64,000 nucleotides of DNA from Rubrivivax sp. SCN 71-131 (GTDB lineage: Bacteria; Pseudomonadota; Gammaproteobacteria; Burkholderiales; Burkholderiaceae_C). The DNA is taken from assembly GCA_001724995.1 (NCBI GenBank), contig MEFD01000025.1:82317-146316 (forward strand), in the 5' to 3' direction. The position numbers were made by a program, and so were the translations under genes. The notes beneath the pieces were generated by a model. It did no database searches, was not told the origin of the DNA, and saw only the letters and a list, made by a program, of their open reading frames with translations. Numbering within the stretch: the first letter of the stretch is position 1; the number at the start of each line of letters is the position of its first letter. Shown here piece after piece: positions 41,771-49,859 of this stretch.

Positions 41771-41842
41771 CTTTGTCTTCGCTTGAAGGCGATAAGAGGC
41801 AGCCGCAAGCTGCCTTGGATCGGCCGCCTGAAGGCTGGCAAT

Positions 41843-41918
41843 GCGGGAATAGCTCAGTTGGTAGAGCGCAACCTTGCCAAGGTTGAGGTCGCGAGTTCGA
41901 GACTCGTTTCCCGCTCCA
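41843..41918 (+). tRNA. tRNA-Gly (anticodon GCC)
   Basis: A 76-nt tRNA with acceptor arms GCGGGAA and TTCCCGC, encoded CCA and anticodon GCC in the loop CTTGCCAAG. D-arm AGCTCAGTTGGTAGAGC and T-arm GTTCGAGAC are standard. Confidence 0.97.
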
Positions 41919-41932
41919 CGCATTTTGAAAGA

Positions 41933-41955
41933 GGGAAGCCAAGGCTTCCCTTTTT
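41933..41955 (+). terminator. Rho-independent terminator after tRNA-Gly
   Basis: GGGAAGCC-AA-GGCTTCCC followed directly by TTTTT is a textbook intrinsic terminator, 15 bp after tRNA-Gly. tRNA-Cys starts 19 bp later, so it either terminates incompletely or tRNA-Cys relies on read-through or its own promoter. Confidence 0.85.
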
Positions 41956-41973
41956 CACGACAATGACGACCTC

Positions 41974-42047
41974 GGCGCGATAGCAAAGCGGTTATGCAAC
42001 GGATTGCAAATCCGTCTAGGCCGGTTCGACTCCGGCTCGCGCCTCCA
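41974..42047 (+). tRNA. tRNA-Cys (anticodon GCA)
   Basis: A 74-nt tRNA with acceptor GGCGCGA/TCGCGCC, encoded CCA and anticodon GCA in GGATTGCAAATCC. T-arm GGTTCGACTCC is normal. Confidence 0.97.
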
Positions 42048-42050
42048 CCC

Positions 42051-42082
42051 ATGAAAACGGCCCCTTCGCGGGCCGTTTTCAT
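42051..42082. terminator. Bidirectional intrinsic terminator between tRNA-Cys and the oligopeptidase gene
   Basis: A 13-bp perfect stem runs from ATGAAAACGGCCC (42051-42063) to GGGCCGTTTTCAT (42070-42082), with CTTCGC as loop. The AAAA/TTTT parts of the stem give a U-tract in both directions, so it can end both the tRNA transcript and the convergent peptidase transcript. Confidence 0.85.
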
Positions 42083-42153
42083 GCCTGCGTCAGGACTCGT
42101 GTCGTCGGCTGCTGGCTCCGCGCCAAGCCTCGTCGCGGAGCCGGTCGCGACAT

Positions 42154-44058
42154 TCAGCGGATCTTCCGGGCCTCCTGCTCCATCCGCGTCACCAACTCGT
42201 CCATCTGGTCTATCACCGCCTGGATCGGAGCATGTTGCGTGAGGTCGACGCCGGCCTTCTGCAGCTGCGTCATCGGGTGCTCGTTGCCGCCGCTGGAAAG
42301 CAGCTCGATGTAGCGCGCGGTGGCGGTCTTGCGCTGGGCTTCGGGGCCGAGGGTCATCGCCTTGAAGAGCTGCGCGCTGGAGGCGAAGCAGGTCGCGTAC
42401 TGGTAGACGTAGTAGGGCGAGTTGAAGAAGTGGCTGATGCGCGCCCAGGTGTGCTTGTAGAAGTCATCCACGGTGAGCGCGTCGCCGTAGTAGTCCTTCA
42501 GCAACTGCAGGTAGACGTCGCCCAGCACCTCGGCGGTGAGCGGCTGGCCCTGCTCGACCAGGCGGTGCGCCTGCAGCTCGAAGTCGGCGAACATGACCTG
42601 CGTGTAGAAGGTCTGCATGATCTGATCGGCCGCGTGCTGCAGCAGCAGGAAGCGCTCTCGCGGATCGCTCGTCTTCTGCAGCAGGTGCTCGAGCAGGAAG
42701 CGCTCGTTGGTCGTGCTTGCCACCTCGGCGACGAAGATCGTGTAGCTGGCGGTGGCGAAGGGCTGGTTCTCGTAGCTCAGCACGGTGTGCATCGCGTGGC
42801 CGGCCTCGTGCGCGAGCGTGAACATCGCGTCCAGCGTGTCGTTGTGATTGAGCAGCAGGTAGGGCCCGACGCCGTAGACGCCCGCGCTGTAGGCGCCCGA
42901 GCGCTTGCCCTCGCTCTCGTAGACGTCGATGCGCCCGCCCTGCACGAAGCGGCGGTAGCGCTCGACGTAGGCCTGCCCCAGCGGGGCCACCGACTCCAGC
43001 ACCTCGACGCGCGCCTGGGGATAGGGGTAGGTCTTGTCGGCGCGAAAGAGCGGCTGGAAGTTGTCGTAGGTGTGGTACTCCTCCAGCCCGAGAAGCTTCT
43101 TGCGCAGGCGGATGTAGCGACGCAGCGGCTCGGCGCCCGCCCGCGTGGCGGCGACCAGGTTCTCGACCACCGCCGGCGGGATCGCGTCGCCGAACAGCGC
43201 GGCCTGCAGCGTGTTCGGGAAGCCGCGCGCCTGTGCGACAAACCAGTCGCGCTCGAGCACGCCCTTGTAGATCGCGCCGTAGGTCGCGGCGTTGGCGCCA
43301 TAGGCCTGCAGGTGTGCCTCGGCGGCGCGGGCGCGCTCCGCCTGGTTCGGGTTGCTCTCCAGCAGCGCCGCGTAGGCGCCGGGGGTGAGCTTGACGCTCT
43401 TGCCGTCGCTGAACTCCAGCGTCGGAAAGCGGATGTCGGAGGTGGAGAGTTCCTCGTAGACCGTGCGCGGCGCCTGGTTGGTCGGACCGGCCAGCGAGAG
43501 GATGCGTTCGCCCTTCTCGTCGAGCACGTGCGCGCGCTTGCGGAATTCGTCGAGGAGCGGGAAACGGTAGGGCGCAAGGGCGGGCGTGCTGTCCAGCCAG
43601 CCGCGCACGGTCGCCTCGGGCAGCGTCAGCAGCTCGGGGGCGAACCAGCTCGTGGCCGCATCGAACTTCGCGAACAGCGCGCCCACCCGCTGGAAGCGCC
43701 CGGTGATCGACTGCTCGCGCGTGTCGACGTCGCGCTGCAGTTGCGGATAGCGGTAGACGCGGTACTGCAGCTTGCCGATCTCGTCGAACTCCCGGTAGGC
43801 CGCCAGCAGCGCCTGCGGGCCTTGCGCGAGCGTGCCCTTGAGCTTGGCGAAGGCGTCCATGCGCCGCTCCATCTCCGCCATGCCGGTCTCCCAGGCGGCC
43901 CAGTCGGGGTAGATGGGGCTGAAGTCCCATTTGAACTCGGCGGGAATCTCCGCCCGCGGGCGTGGGCTGGCGGCAAGGACAGGGTCTGAGGGCATGGCAA
44001 GAAGCGCGCAGAGCGCAAGCGACAGAGGGGCGAGTGCGAAGGAGGAGGGGCGGCGCAT
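42154..44058 (-). CDS. pepF: Exported M3 family oligoendopeptidase (PepF-like)
   Basis: A 634-aa zinc metallopeptidase. The active site is FTLAHEAGHAMHTVLS (HExxH with AHEAGH), with a later Glu ligand in ASTTNERFLLEHLL. The N-terminal part (FKWDFSPIYPDWAAWETGMAEMERRMDAFAKLKGTL) aligns with PepF oligoendopeptidases of family M3B. An N-terminal signal peptide (RRPSSFALAPLSLALCALLAMPSDPVLAAS) indicates export, unusual for PepF, which is typically cytoplasmic. The start at 44058 gives that signal; an in-frame start at 44085 is also possible. It probably degrades peptides in the periplasm. Confidence 0.92.
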   Translation of the reverse strand: MRRPSSFALAPLSLALCALLAMPSDPVLAASPRPRAEIPAEFKWDFSPIYPDWAAWETGMAEMERRMDAFAKLKGTLAQGPQALLAAYREFDEIGKLQYRVYRYPQLQRDVDTREQSITGRFQRVGALFAKFDAATSWFAPELLTLPEATVRGWLDSTPALAPYRFPLLDEFRKRAHVLDEKGERILSLAGPTNQAPRTVYEELSTSDIRFPTLEFSDGKSVKLTPGAYAALLESNPNQAERARAAEAHLQAYGANAATYGAIYKGVLERDWFVAQARGFPNTLQAALFGDAIPPAVVENLVAATRAGAEPLRRYIRLRKKLLGLEEYHTYDNFQPLFRADKTYPYPQARVEVLESVAPLGQAYVERYRRFVQGGRIDVYESEGKRSGAYSAGVYGVGPYLLLNHNDTLDAMFTLAHEAGHAMHTVLSYENQPFATASYTIFVAEVASTTNERFLLEHLLQKTSDPRERFLLLQHAADQIMQTFYTQVMFADFELQAHRLVEQGQPLTAEVLGDVYLQLLKDYYGDALTVDDFYKHTWARISHFFNSPYYVYQYATCFASSAQLFKAMTLGPEAQRKTATARYIELLSSGGNEHPMTQLQKAGVDLTQHAPIQAVIDQMDELVTRMEQEARKIR

Positions 44059-44225
44059 GGCGGGTCGGTGCTCGGGATCGATCAAGTTGCGAGACGACGT
44101 GTCGGGATGCAGCGTCGGCAGCGAGGGCGAAGTATGCGGCGCGCACGAGGGGCCGCGTAGGATGAGCCATCGCGACGGGACCAGCGGGGTCGGTCGCTGC
44201 GCTGTGTGAAAGGAGGTTCAGGGTG

Positions 44226-45278
44226 ATGACGAGTTGGTGGAATCAGGCGGAGTTCCTGGGCAATCCGGTGCAGGCATGGGTGTTCGCCGTCGCGCTTGCC
44301 CTCGGCGGGCTCGCGATCGTCGGTGGTGTGCTGCGCTTCGTCGTCATCACCCTGGACCGGCGGCAACGCGCCGACTTCCAGCGCGTGCGTGACCTCGTCC
44401 TGACACTGCTGCGAGCGACGCGGTACTGGGTGCTGCTGCTGCTGGCGGTGGCGCTGGCGGCGGGAACGCTGGAGCTGCCGCGGCGACCGGCTGCGGTGCT
44501 GGCGCAGGCCGAGTTCATTCTGGTTGGCCTGCAGCTGGCGCTCTGGGCTACGGCGCTGGTGCGCTTCTGGCTGCGCGTGCGCTCCGATCCGGAGCAGGGT
44601 CGGGATACCAACCGCGCGCTGCTGGGCATCCTGAGCTGGATCCTGCAGACCATCGTGTGGACGATGCTGCTGCTGGCCGCGCTCGGCAACATGGGAGTCA
44701 ACATCACGGCCTTCGTCGCCAGCCTCGGCGTCGGTGGGGTCGCGGTCGCGCTGGCGGTGCAGAACATCCTCGGCGATCTCTTCTCGTCGATCGCCATCGC
44801 ACTCGACAAGCCGTTCGAGATCGGCGACTTCATCATCTTCGGCGATGCCCTGGGCACGGTGACGCGGATCGGCGTGAAGACGACGCGGCTGCAGTCACTT
44901 ACGGGCGAGCAACTGGTGGTGTCGAACTCTGAGCTGCTGAAGCAGCTGATCCGCAACTACACCCGCATGCAGGAGCGCCGCATCGTGTCGACCTTCCGCG
45001 TGCCCTACGGCACGACCCGGGAGCAGGTGCAGCGCATCGCCGAGGGCACGCGCGCCGCGATCGAGGTCGACGAACGCGTGCGGCTCGATCGTGCGCACCT
45101 GTCGAAGTTCGCCGAATCGGGCCTCGAGTTCGAACTCGTCTACTACGTGCTCTCGCCCGACTACACGGTCTACATGGACGCGCAGCAGCGCATCAGCCTG
45201 CGCATCATGGCGTTGCTCGAGGAGCTCGATCTGACCTTTGCGGTCCCGGTGCGACAGGTGCTGGGCGCAGCGAGCTGA
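44226..45278 (+). CDS. Small-conductance mechanosensitive channel (MscS family)
   Basis: A 350-aa MscS-type channel. Several N-terminal helices precede the pore-lining helix and vestibule: ITAFVASLGVGGVAVALAVQNILGDLFSSIAIALDKPFEIGDFIIFGDALGTVTRIGVKTTRLQSLTGEQLVVSNSELL, the MscS signature. It releases solutes on hypo-osmotic stress. The ATG at 44226 follows AAGGAGGT by 8 nt; a GTG at 44223 is in frame. It is divergent from the pepF-like gene. Confidence 0.93.
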   Translation: MTSWWNQAEFLGNPVQAWVFAVALALGGLAIVGGVLRFVVITLDRRQRADFQRVRDLVLTLLRATRYWVLLLLAVALAAGTLELPRRPAAVLAQAEFILVGLQLALWATALVRFWLRVRSDPEQGRDTNRALLGILSWILQTIVWTMLLLAALGNMGVNITAFVASLGVGGVAVALAVQNILGDLFSSIAIALDKPFEIGDFIIFGDALGTVTRIGVKTTRLQSLTGEQLVVSNSELLKQLIRNYTRMQERRIVSTFRVPYGTTREQVQRIAEGTRAAIEVDERVRLDRAHLSKFAESGLEFELVYYVLSPDYTVYMDAQQRISLRIMALLEELDLTFAVPVRQVLGAAS

Positions 45279-45626
45279 TCGGGTCGCGTGCAGCCTGCCG
45301 CACCGCGCGTGCGGCAGGCGCACGCGTGCAAGACAGGCCCGCATGCGCTGACGCGCCGACCAAAGAAGTGACGTCGTGCGTCAACGATGATCGAAGTCGA
45401 ACGCAGCATGTGCGTTGCTGCAAGCCCCTTTTACGGTTGCATGATTGACGATGCGCAGAAGGTGCGTCGGCGTTGCTTCATCGTCTCATGCGGGCATTGC
45501 CGGTTGACATGAGCGACGCTTGCGCAGAGTCTTCACGCCGCCGTCGACGCTGCCGCCGCGGCATTCCTGCGTGCCGTGCGGGATGGCCCGTCGAACGGAG
45601 TACCGCAGTCACAGGAGAGGAAGAGC
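45279..45626 (+). promoter_or_regulatory. Non-coding gap upstream of the norSY-like cluster
   Basis: No gene is supported in these 348 bp. It begins with a perfect 11-bp stem (GCCTGCCGCAC, 45293-45303, pairing 45309-45319) lacking a T-tract, probably ending mscS. A perfect TTGACA lies at 45504-45509 but no good -10 follows at the right distance, which would fit an activator-dependent promoter. GCAGCA/TGCTGC repeats flank about 45403-45421. I see no convincing NsrR or FNR site. Confidence 0.4.
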
Positions 45627-46172
45627 ATGGACCTTCAGGATGCGATCTGGGCGATCGCGCTTTCGGGCATGGGCCTGGTGACGCTGGGCTTTCTGTACGT
45701 CGTCAGCCAGTCCGGCCGCGTCGCCGACGCGGAGGCGACGCGCCGTTCGGCGCACAAGGCCAACGTGTTGCGGCGCTGGCTCTTCGGCGTGCTGCTCGTG
45801 GGTTTCGTCGGCGGCACCTGGGCCACGCTGCACCGCTTCCCGATTCCCGCGCAGAGCGGTGACCTCGGTGCGCCGCAGGTGGTCGATGTCGTCGCGCGCA
45901 TGTGGTCCTGGCAGTTCACGCCCGAGACCGTGCAGGCGGGCAGCGCGGTCGAGTTCCGCGTCACGAGCGCCGACGTCAACCACGGCTTCGCCATCTACTC
46001 GCCCGAGGGTCGCATCGTCGTGCAGACGCAGGCGATGCCCAGCTACTCGAACAAGCTGCTGCATACCTTCGATCAGCCCGGGACCTACACGGTGCAGTGC
46101 CTGGAGTACTGCGGCATCGGCCACGGGCCGATGAAGGCCAGCTTCGAAGTGATCGCCGCCAAGGGGGAATGA
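45627..46172 (+). CDS. norS: CuA-containing heme-copper oxidase/NOR subunit II (NorS-like)
   Basis: A 181-aa membrane-anchored cupredoxin. Two hydrophobic segments (AIWAIALSGMGLVTLGFLYVV and LFGVLLVGFVGGTWATL) precede the CuA domain, whose ligands are visible in TSADVNHGFAIYSPEG and in the CLEYCGIGHGPM motif (C, C, H, M). It accepts electrons, probably from a cytochrome c or cupredoxin. The ATG at 45627 is preceded by AGGAGAGG. It heads a four-gene cluster with a norY-like catalytic subunit, a senC homologue and a membrane protein. Confidence 0.88.
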   Translation: MDLQDAIWAIALSGMGLVTLGFLYVVSQSGRVADAEATRRSAHKANVLRRWLFGVLLVGFVGGTWATLHRFPIPAQSGDLGAPQVVDVVARMWSWQFTPETVQAGSAVEFRVTSADVNHGFAIYSPEGRIVVQTQAMPSYSNKLLHTFDQPGTYTVQCLEYCGIGHGPMKASFEVIAAKGE

Positions 46173-46174
46173 GC

Positions 46175-47683
46175 ATGGCCGCAGCGACCTTGTATCCCGA
46201 GGAAGAGCGCCTCGGCGGCGGTGCGCGCACCGCCTTCAACCTCTACATGATCACCGGCGTCGTGGTCTTCGTGACGATGATGATCGTCGGCCTGACGATG
46301 CGCATGGCGCAGGCGCGCTGGCTCGAGCTCGCGCCCAACGTCTTCTACCAGCTGCTGTCGCTGCACGGCGCCGGGATGGTCGGCACCGCCGCGCTGGTGA
46401 CGACCGCGGTGATGTGGTTCTTCCTGCGCAAGTACGTGCATCTGCACCTGTGGGCCTTCGTCGCCAACTACGTGCTCTTCATGCTCGGCGTGGCCTGCAT
46501 CATCCTGGCGATCACCTTCGGCGGCTACGGCGCGCTCTGGACCTTCCTCTATCCGCTGCCGGTGCAGAGCATGGGCATGTGGACGCCGGGAGCTTCGGCG
46601 CTGTTCCTCTTCGGCTATCTGCTGATCGGCGTGGGCTCGCTGCTCTTCTACCTCGACGCCGCCGCCGCGATCATCAAGGTGCACGGCAACCTCGGCCGTG
46701 CCCTGGGCCTGCAGTGGCTGCTGGGCGGCACCATCGACCCGCAGCACCCGAAGGCGGTGGTGGCGAGCACGATGGTCATCATCTCCAATTCGCTGGGCAT
46801 CATCGCCGGCGCGGTCGTGCTCGTCATGAGCCTGGTGAACATCTTCTTTCCCGATGTCGCGCTCGACCCGCTGTTCGTGAAGACGCTGACCTACTGGTTC
46901 GGCCACCAGTACATCAACGCCGCGATCTACATGGCGGCGATCGCCATCTACGAGCTGCTGCCGCGCTACACCGGCAAGCCCTACCCGATCTCGCGCCCCT
47001 TCCTCTGGTCCTGGGCGGTGAGCACGGTGTTCGTCATCATCGTCTTCCCGCACCACCTGCTGATGGACTTCGCGCAGCCGCGCTGGATGGCCGTCACGGG
47101 CCAGGTCGTGTCCTGGACGGCGGGTTTCCCGGTCTTCCTCGTCACCGCCTACGGGGCGCTGGCCAACCTCCACCGCTCGGGCATCCGCTGGACCATGCCC
47201 TCGCGGCTGCTCATCCTCGGCCTCTTCGGCTGGGCCGCGGGCATCGTGCCGGCGATCGTCGACGGCACCATCCGCAACAACCTCGTCGTGCACAACACGC
47301 AGTGGGTGCCTGGGCACTTCCACTTCTACCTGCTGATCGGCGTCCTGCCGATGGTCCTTGCCGTGCTCTACCACGTCATCGGCAGCCGCGCCGAGCGCGC
47401 GCCCGCACCGCCGAACTCCGGTGCGGACCGCCTGAGCTTCCCGCTTTACCTCGTCGGCGGGCTGATCTTCACCTTCGCCTTCCTCGACGCCGGGCGGCTG
47501 AGCGTGGCCCGGCGCATGGCCGAGCATTGGGACGCCTGGATCTTCACCGACCAGATGGGCTCGGTCGGGGCGCTGCTCGTGGTGCTGGCGATGCTGTACT
47601 TCACGGTGCGAGTCACGCTCGGCCTGCTCGGCGGCGCATCGCCCGGAGGCCCCGGTGCCGGCGCTGCGGACGCTGCTCGCTAG
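46175..47683 (+). CDS. norY: Heme-copper oxidase superfamily subunit I; probable sNOR-type nitric oxide reductase (NorY-like)
   Basis: A 502-aa protein with about 12-13 membrane helices. Heme ligands are His64 (LSLHGAGM), His381 and His383 (VPGHFHFY), and the binuclear-centre His are His244, His293 and His294 (WFGHQYIN, FPHHLL). In oxygen reductases the residue four after the helix-VI His is the cross-linked Tyr (HPEVY type). Here it is Asn248 (GHQYIN), which is the replacement expected for sNOR nitric oxide reductases of the norSY-senC-orf1 type. I therefore favour NO reduction over O2 reduction. The start at 46175 has AAGGGGG 7 nt upstream; ATG 46169 is in frame. The enzyme activity is inferred, not shown. 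Confidence 0.85.
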   Translation: MAAATLYPEEERLGGGARTAFNLYMITGVVVFVTMMIVGLTMRMAQARWLELAPNVFYQLLSLHGAGMVGTAALVTTAVMWFFLRKYVHLHLWAFVANYVLFMLGVACIILAITFGGYGALWTFLYPLPVQSMGMWTPGASALFLFGYLLIGVGSLLFYLDAAAAIIKVHGNLGRALGLQWLLGGTIDPQHPKAVVASTMVIISNSLGIIAGAVVLVMSLVNIFFPDVALDPLFVKTLTYWFGHQYINAAIYMAAIAIYELLPRYTGKPYPISRPFLWSWAVSTVFVIIVFPHHLLMDFAQPRWMAVTGQVVSWTAGFPVFLVTAYGALANLHRSGIRWTMPSRLLILGLFGWAAGIVPAIVDGTIRNNLVVHNTQWVPGHFHFYLLIGVLPMVLAVLYHVIGSRAERAPAPPNSGADRLSFPLYLVGGLIFTFAFLDAGRLSVARRMAEHWDAWIFTDQMGSVGALLVVLAMLYFTVRVTLGLLGGASPGGPGAGAADAAR

Positions 47684-48269
47684 CCTGCTGATTCTCGCGG
47701 TCGGCACGGCGCTGCTCGCTGCCGCGACCGACGGCTTTCGCGCCTTCACGAGCGAGGCTGCGCGCCGGCTCGCGGTGGCCGAGCAGCCGCGACCCGTGCC
47801 CGCGGTCGTGCTGCAGACGTCGCGCGGCGAGGCCTTGCCCCTCGATGCGTTGCGCGGGCGCTGGCTCCTGGTCGACTTCGTCTACACGCGCTGCCGCACC
47901 TACTGCTCGGCGCAGGGCAGCGCGTTCGCGCAGCTGCAGGACCAGCTGGCGCCGGCGATCGCGCGCGGGCAGGCGGCGCTGCTGAGCATCAGCTTCGATC
48001 CCGCGCACGACACCGCCGACGAGCTGGCGGCCTATCTCGCGCGCTCGCGCGACCGCGGGGCCGGTTGGTACGCGGCCCGTCCGACGAGTGAAGCCGACCT
48101 GCAGGCGCTGCAGCAGGCGTTCGGCGTCACCGTCATCCCCGACGGCCTGGGCGGCTACGAACACAACGCCGCCATCCTCGTCGTCGACCCGCAGGGCCGA
48201 CTGGTCGCGGTACTCGACTGGGACGCGCCGCAGGACGCACTGCAGTACCTGCAGGCGCGACTCTCGTGA
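47655..48269 (+). CDS. senC: SCO1/SenC-type copper chaperone or thiol-disulfide protein
   Basis: A 204-aa protein with an N-terminal membrane anchor (LRTLLASLLILAVGTALLAA) and a thioredoxin-like SCO domain containing the copper motif LVDFVYTRCRTYCSAQGSAF (CxxxC) and a downstream His near EHNAAIL. SCO proteins deliver copper to CuA. It starts at a GTG and overlaps the norY end by 29 bp, and matches the third gene of norSY-senC-orf1. Confidence 0.88.
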   Translation: MPALRTLLASLLILAVGTALLAAATDGFRAFTSEAARRLAVAEQPRPVPAVVLQTSRGEALPLDALRGRWLLVDFVYTRCRTYCSAQGSAFAQLQDQLAPAIARGQAALLSISFDPAHDTADELAAYLARSRDRGAGWYAARPTSEADLQALQQAFGVTVIPDGLGGYEHNAAILVVDPQGRLVAVLDWDAPQDALQYLQARLS

Positions 48270-48859
48270 TGCGGCGGCGGCGCGTGCCTGCGCGCAGCCG
48301 GCTTGCCCTGCTGATCTGGTTCGTGCTCGCGCTGCCGCCACTGCGACAAGGGCTCGAGGCGGCGATGAGCCTGCAGATGCTGGCGCAGATCCCGCTGCTG
48401 GCGCTGGCCGGTGCCTGGATGTTGCCGCTGCTGCCAAGGCGCGTGCTCGATGCGCCGGCCGACTGGAACCGCAGCGGCATCAGCGGGCTGCTGCTGGCCT
48501 CGCTGGTGGCGATGGCCTGGATGCTGCCGCGCTCGATGGACGCGGCGATCGAGTCGCCCATCGTCGAGGCGGCCAAGTTCACCAGCGTGCCCATCCTCAT
48601 CGGCATGGCGCTGGCCGCGAGCTGGCCGCGCGCGGGCTTCGTCGTGCGCGGCGTCTTCCTCGTCGAGGCGATCGCCACCGCATTTCGCGTCGGCTGGCTC
48701 TACGAGGTGGCGCCGCAGCGCCTGTGCACGAACTACCTGCTGGGCGACCAGCAACTGCTGGGCAAGCTGTTGTTCGCGCTCGGCAGCGTGGCCAGCCTCT
48801 GGCTCGTGGGCAGGCTCGTCTGGGGGCGCATCGAGGTCGAGGCGCGCGTGGCGCGTTGA
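48269..48859 (+). CDS. Membrane protein, orf1 of the norSY-senC cluster
   Basis: A 196-aa protein with about five hydrophobic segments (LALLIWFVLALPPL, LAQIPLLALAGAWMLPLL, GLLLASLVAMAWMLP, VPILIGMALAASW, LLGKLLFALGSVASLWLVG). The start overlaps the senC stop (TGATG). I do not recognise a domain. In nitrifier norSY-senC-orf1 clusters an uncharacterised membrane protein occupies this position, which is the basis for the label. Confidence 0.78.
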   Translation: MRRRRVPARSRLALLIWFVLALPPLRQGLEAAMSLQMLAQIPLLALAGAWMLPLLPRRVLDAPADWNRSGISGLLLASLVAMAWMLPRSMDAAIESPIVEAAKFTSVPILIGMALAASWPRAGFVVRGVFLVEAIATAFRVGWLYEVAPQRLCTNYLLGDQQLLGKLLFALGSVASLWLVGRLVWGRIEVEARVAR

Positions 48860-49713
48860 AGCGGCAGGCGACGCTGCGCGAGCGCGAGCTCGACGCTGCC
48901 TGCAAGGCACGAGCTCTCGTGCCGGCGCGGCTGCATGGTCTGTCGGCAGCCGCGTTGCACGCGCGCCAGCAGGGCGCGGCACTGCGTGGCATCAAGCTGC
49001 ACGGCGAACTGCGCCCAGCGCCGCTGCAGGCGGCTGTCGGCCCAGGCATCCTCCATCGCCCACTGCAGCTCGATCTCGTCACCATCGAGCGCGATCTCCA
49101 TCAGGCGCGCGGCCAGCGCACCGACGAAGAGGTTGAAGTCGTGGCGCAGGCTGGCCTGCGGCAGCGCGTCGGCGATGGCCGCAGCGCGCCGGCTCCAGCC
49201 GGGCAGGCGCAGGCCTTGCGTCAGCGCGGCCTGCAGCGCCTGCACGGGATTGCACAGGTGGGCCTGCACGGGCGGCAAGGCGCGCATCGGCACACGCACG
49301 GCCTGAAGATGCGGCATGGGGGTGGCAAGGCTGCTCAGGCTCGCCAGGCGCGACCAGGCGTCCGCGTCCAGGCCGGACACGGCGGCCTGGTCGGCGCGCT
49401 GCATGCGTTCGACCTGCTGCAGGATCTGGGCCGCGGTGAGGCCGGCTCGGGCCGCGGCGGCGATGCGGCTGGCGATCACCAGGTTGTCGGGCGTGGCGGC
49501 TCGCTCCGCGTTGAGGCGCATCGGCACCGCTGCGGATGCGCCGCTGCCGCCCAGCGGCTGCCTGATGACCGGGCAGTATGGGGTGAGGAGAGGGGAGGGG
49601 CCGGGTGGCGCAAGCCGGGCGGTGCCGTTGCCGCGCTCGGGCCGCGGGGGTTTGCAGACGGTGCCGATGCCGGCCGTGGCGCCGGCTTCGAGATCGAGGG
49701 TGGCCTGGTGCAT
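48733..49713 (-). CDS. Hypothetical protein, Ala/Leu/Arg-rich
   Basis: A 326-aa frame of unknown function. It starts ATG at 49713 with AGGAGG 5 nt upstream, which supports real translation. The central part is alpha-helical and Ala/Leu/Arg/Gln-rich (LVIASRIAAAARAGLTAAQILQQVERMQRADQAAVSG, HDFNLFVGALAARLMEIALDG). The last 45 residues or so are Ser/Arg/Thr-rich and lie opposite the end of the norSY-cluster orf1 (127-bp tail-to-tail overlap), so the true end may have been lost by a frameshift. No motif points to a function. Confidence 0.5.
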   Translation of the reverse strand: MHQATLDLEAGATAGIGTVCKPPRPERGNGTARLAPPGPSPLLTPYCPVIRQPLGGSGASAAVPMRLNAERAATPDNLVIASRIAAAARAGLTAAQILQQVERMQRADQAAVSGLDADAWSRLASLSSLATPMPHLQAVRVPMRALPPVQAHLCNPVQALQAALTQGLRLPGWSRRAAAIADALPQASLRHDFNLFVGALAARLMEIALDGDEIELQWAMEDAWADSRLQRRWAQFAVQLDATQCRALLARVQRGCRQTMQPRRHESSCLAGSVELALAQRRLPLQRATRASTSMRPQTSLPTSQRLATLPSANNSLPSSCWSPSR

Positions 49714-49765
49714 CGCGTCCTCCTGGGCTTGCCTGTGCGGCGGGATGCATGCATGTTGACGTGCT

Positions 49766-49788
49766 ACTGGCTCATGGCGTGAGCCAGT
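49766..49788. repeat. Perfect inverted repeat upstream of the 326-aa gene
   Basis: ACTGGCTCA-TGGCG-TGAGCCAGT has 9-bp arms and a 5-nt centre. It lies between the 326-aa gene start (49713) and the end of the epimerase gene (49860). Without a U-tract on either strand, an operator is as likely as a terminator. Confidence 0.45.
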
Positions 49789-49859
49789 GGAAACGTCATT
49801 GCGGAGAGGACTGCGAATGAAAGGTCCGCGGCCGACGTGGCGGCGGTGGCGCAGGCGCG

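Noticed and set aside
44085..44165. Longer pepF start upstream of 44058
   Set aside because: The signal peptide begins at 44058; the upstream residues are non-conserved and would bury it.
45361..45460. Search for NsrR or FNR binding sites upstream of norS
   Set aside because: Only a four-base GCAT/ATGC pairing was seen, which falls short of either consensus.
48088..49782. Long plus-strand open frame of 564 codons across senC, orf1 and the 326-aa gene
   Set aside because: It is a GC-driven shadow with Arg/Ala-rich low-complexity translation, no ribosome-binding site and no motif; the frames of senC and orf1 explain the DNA.
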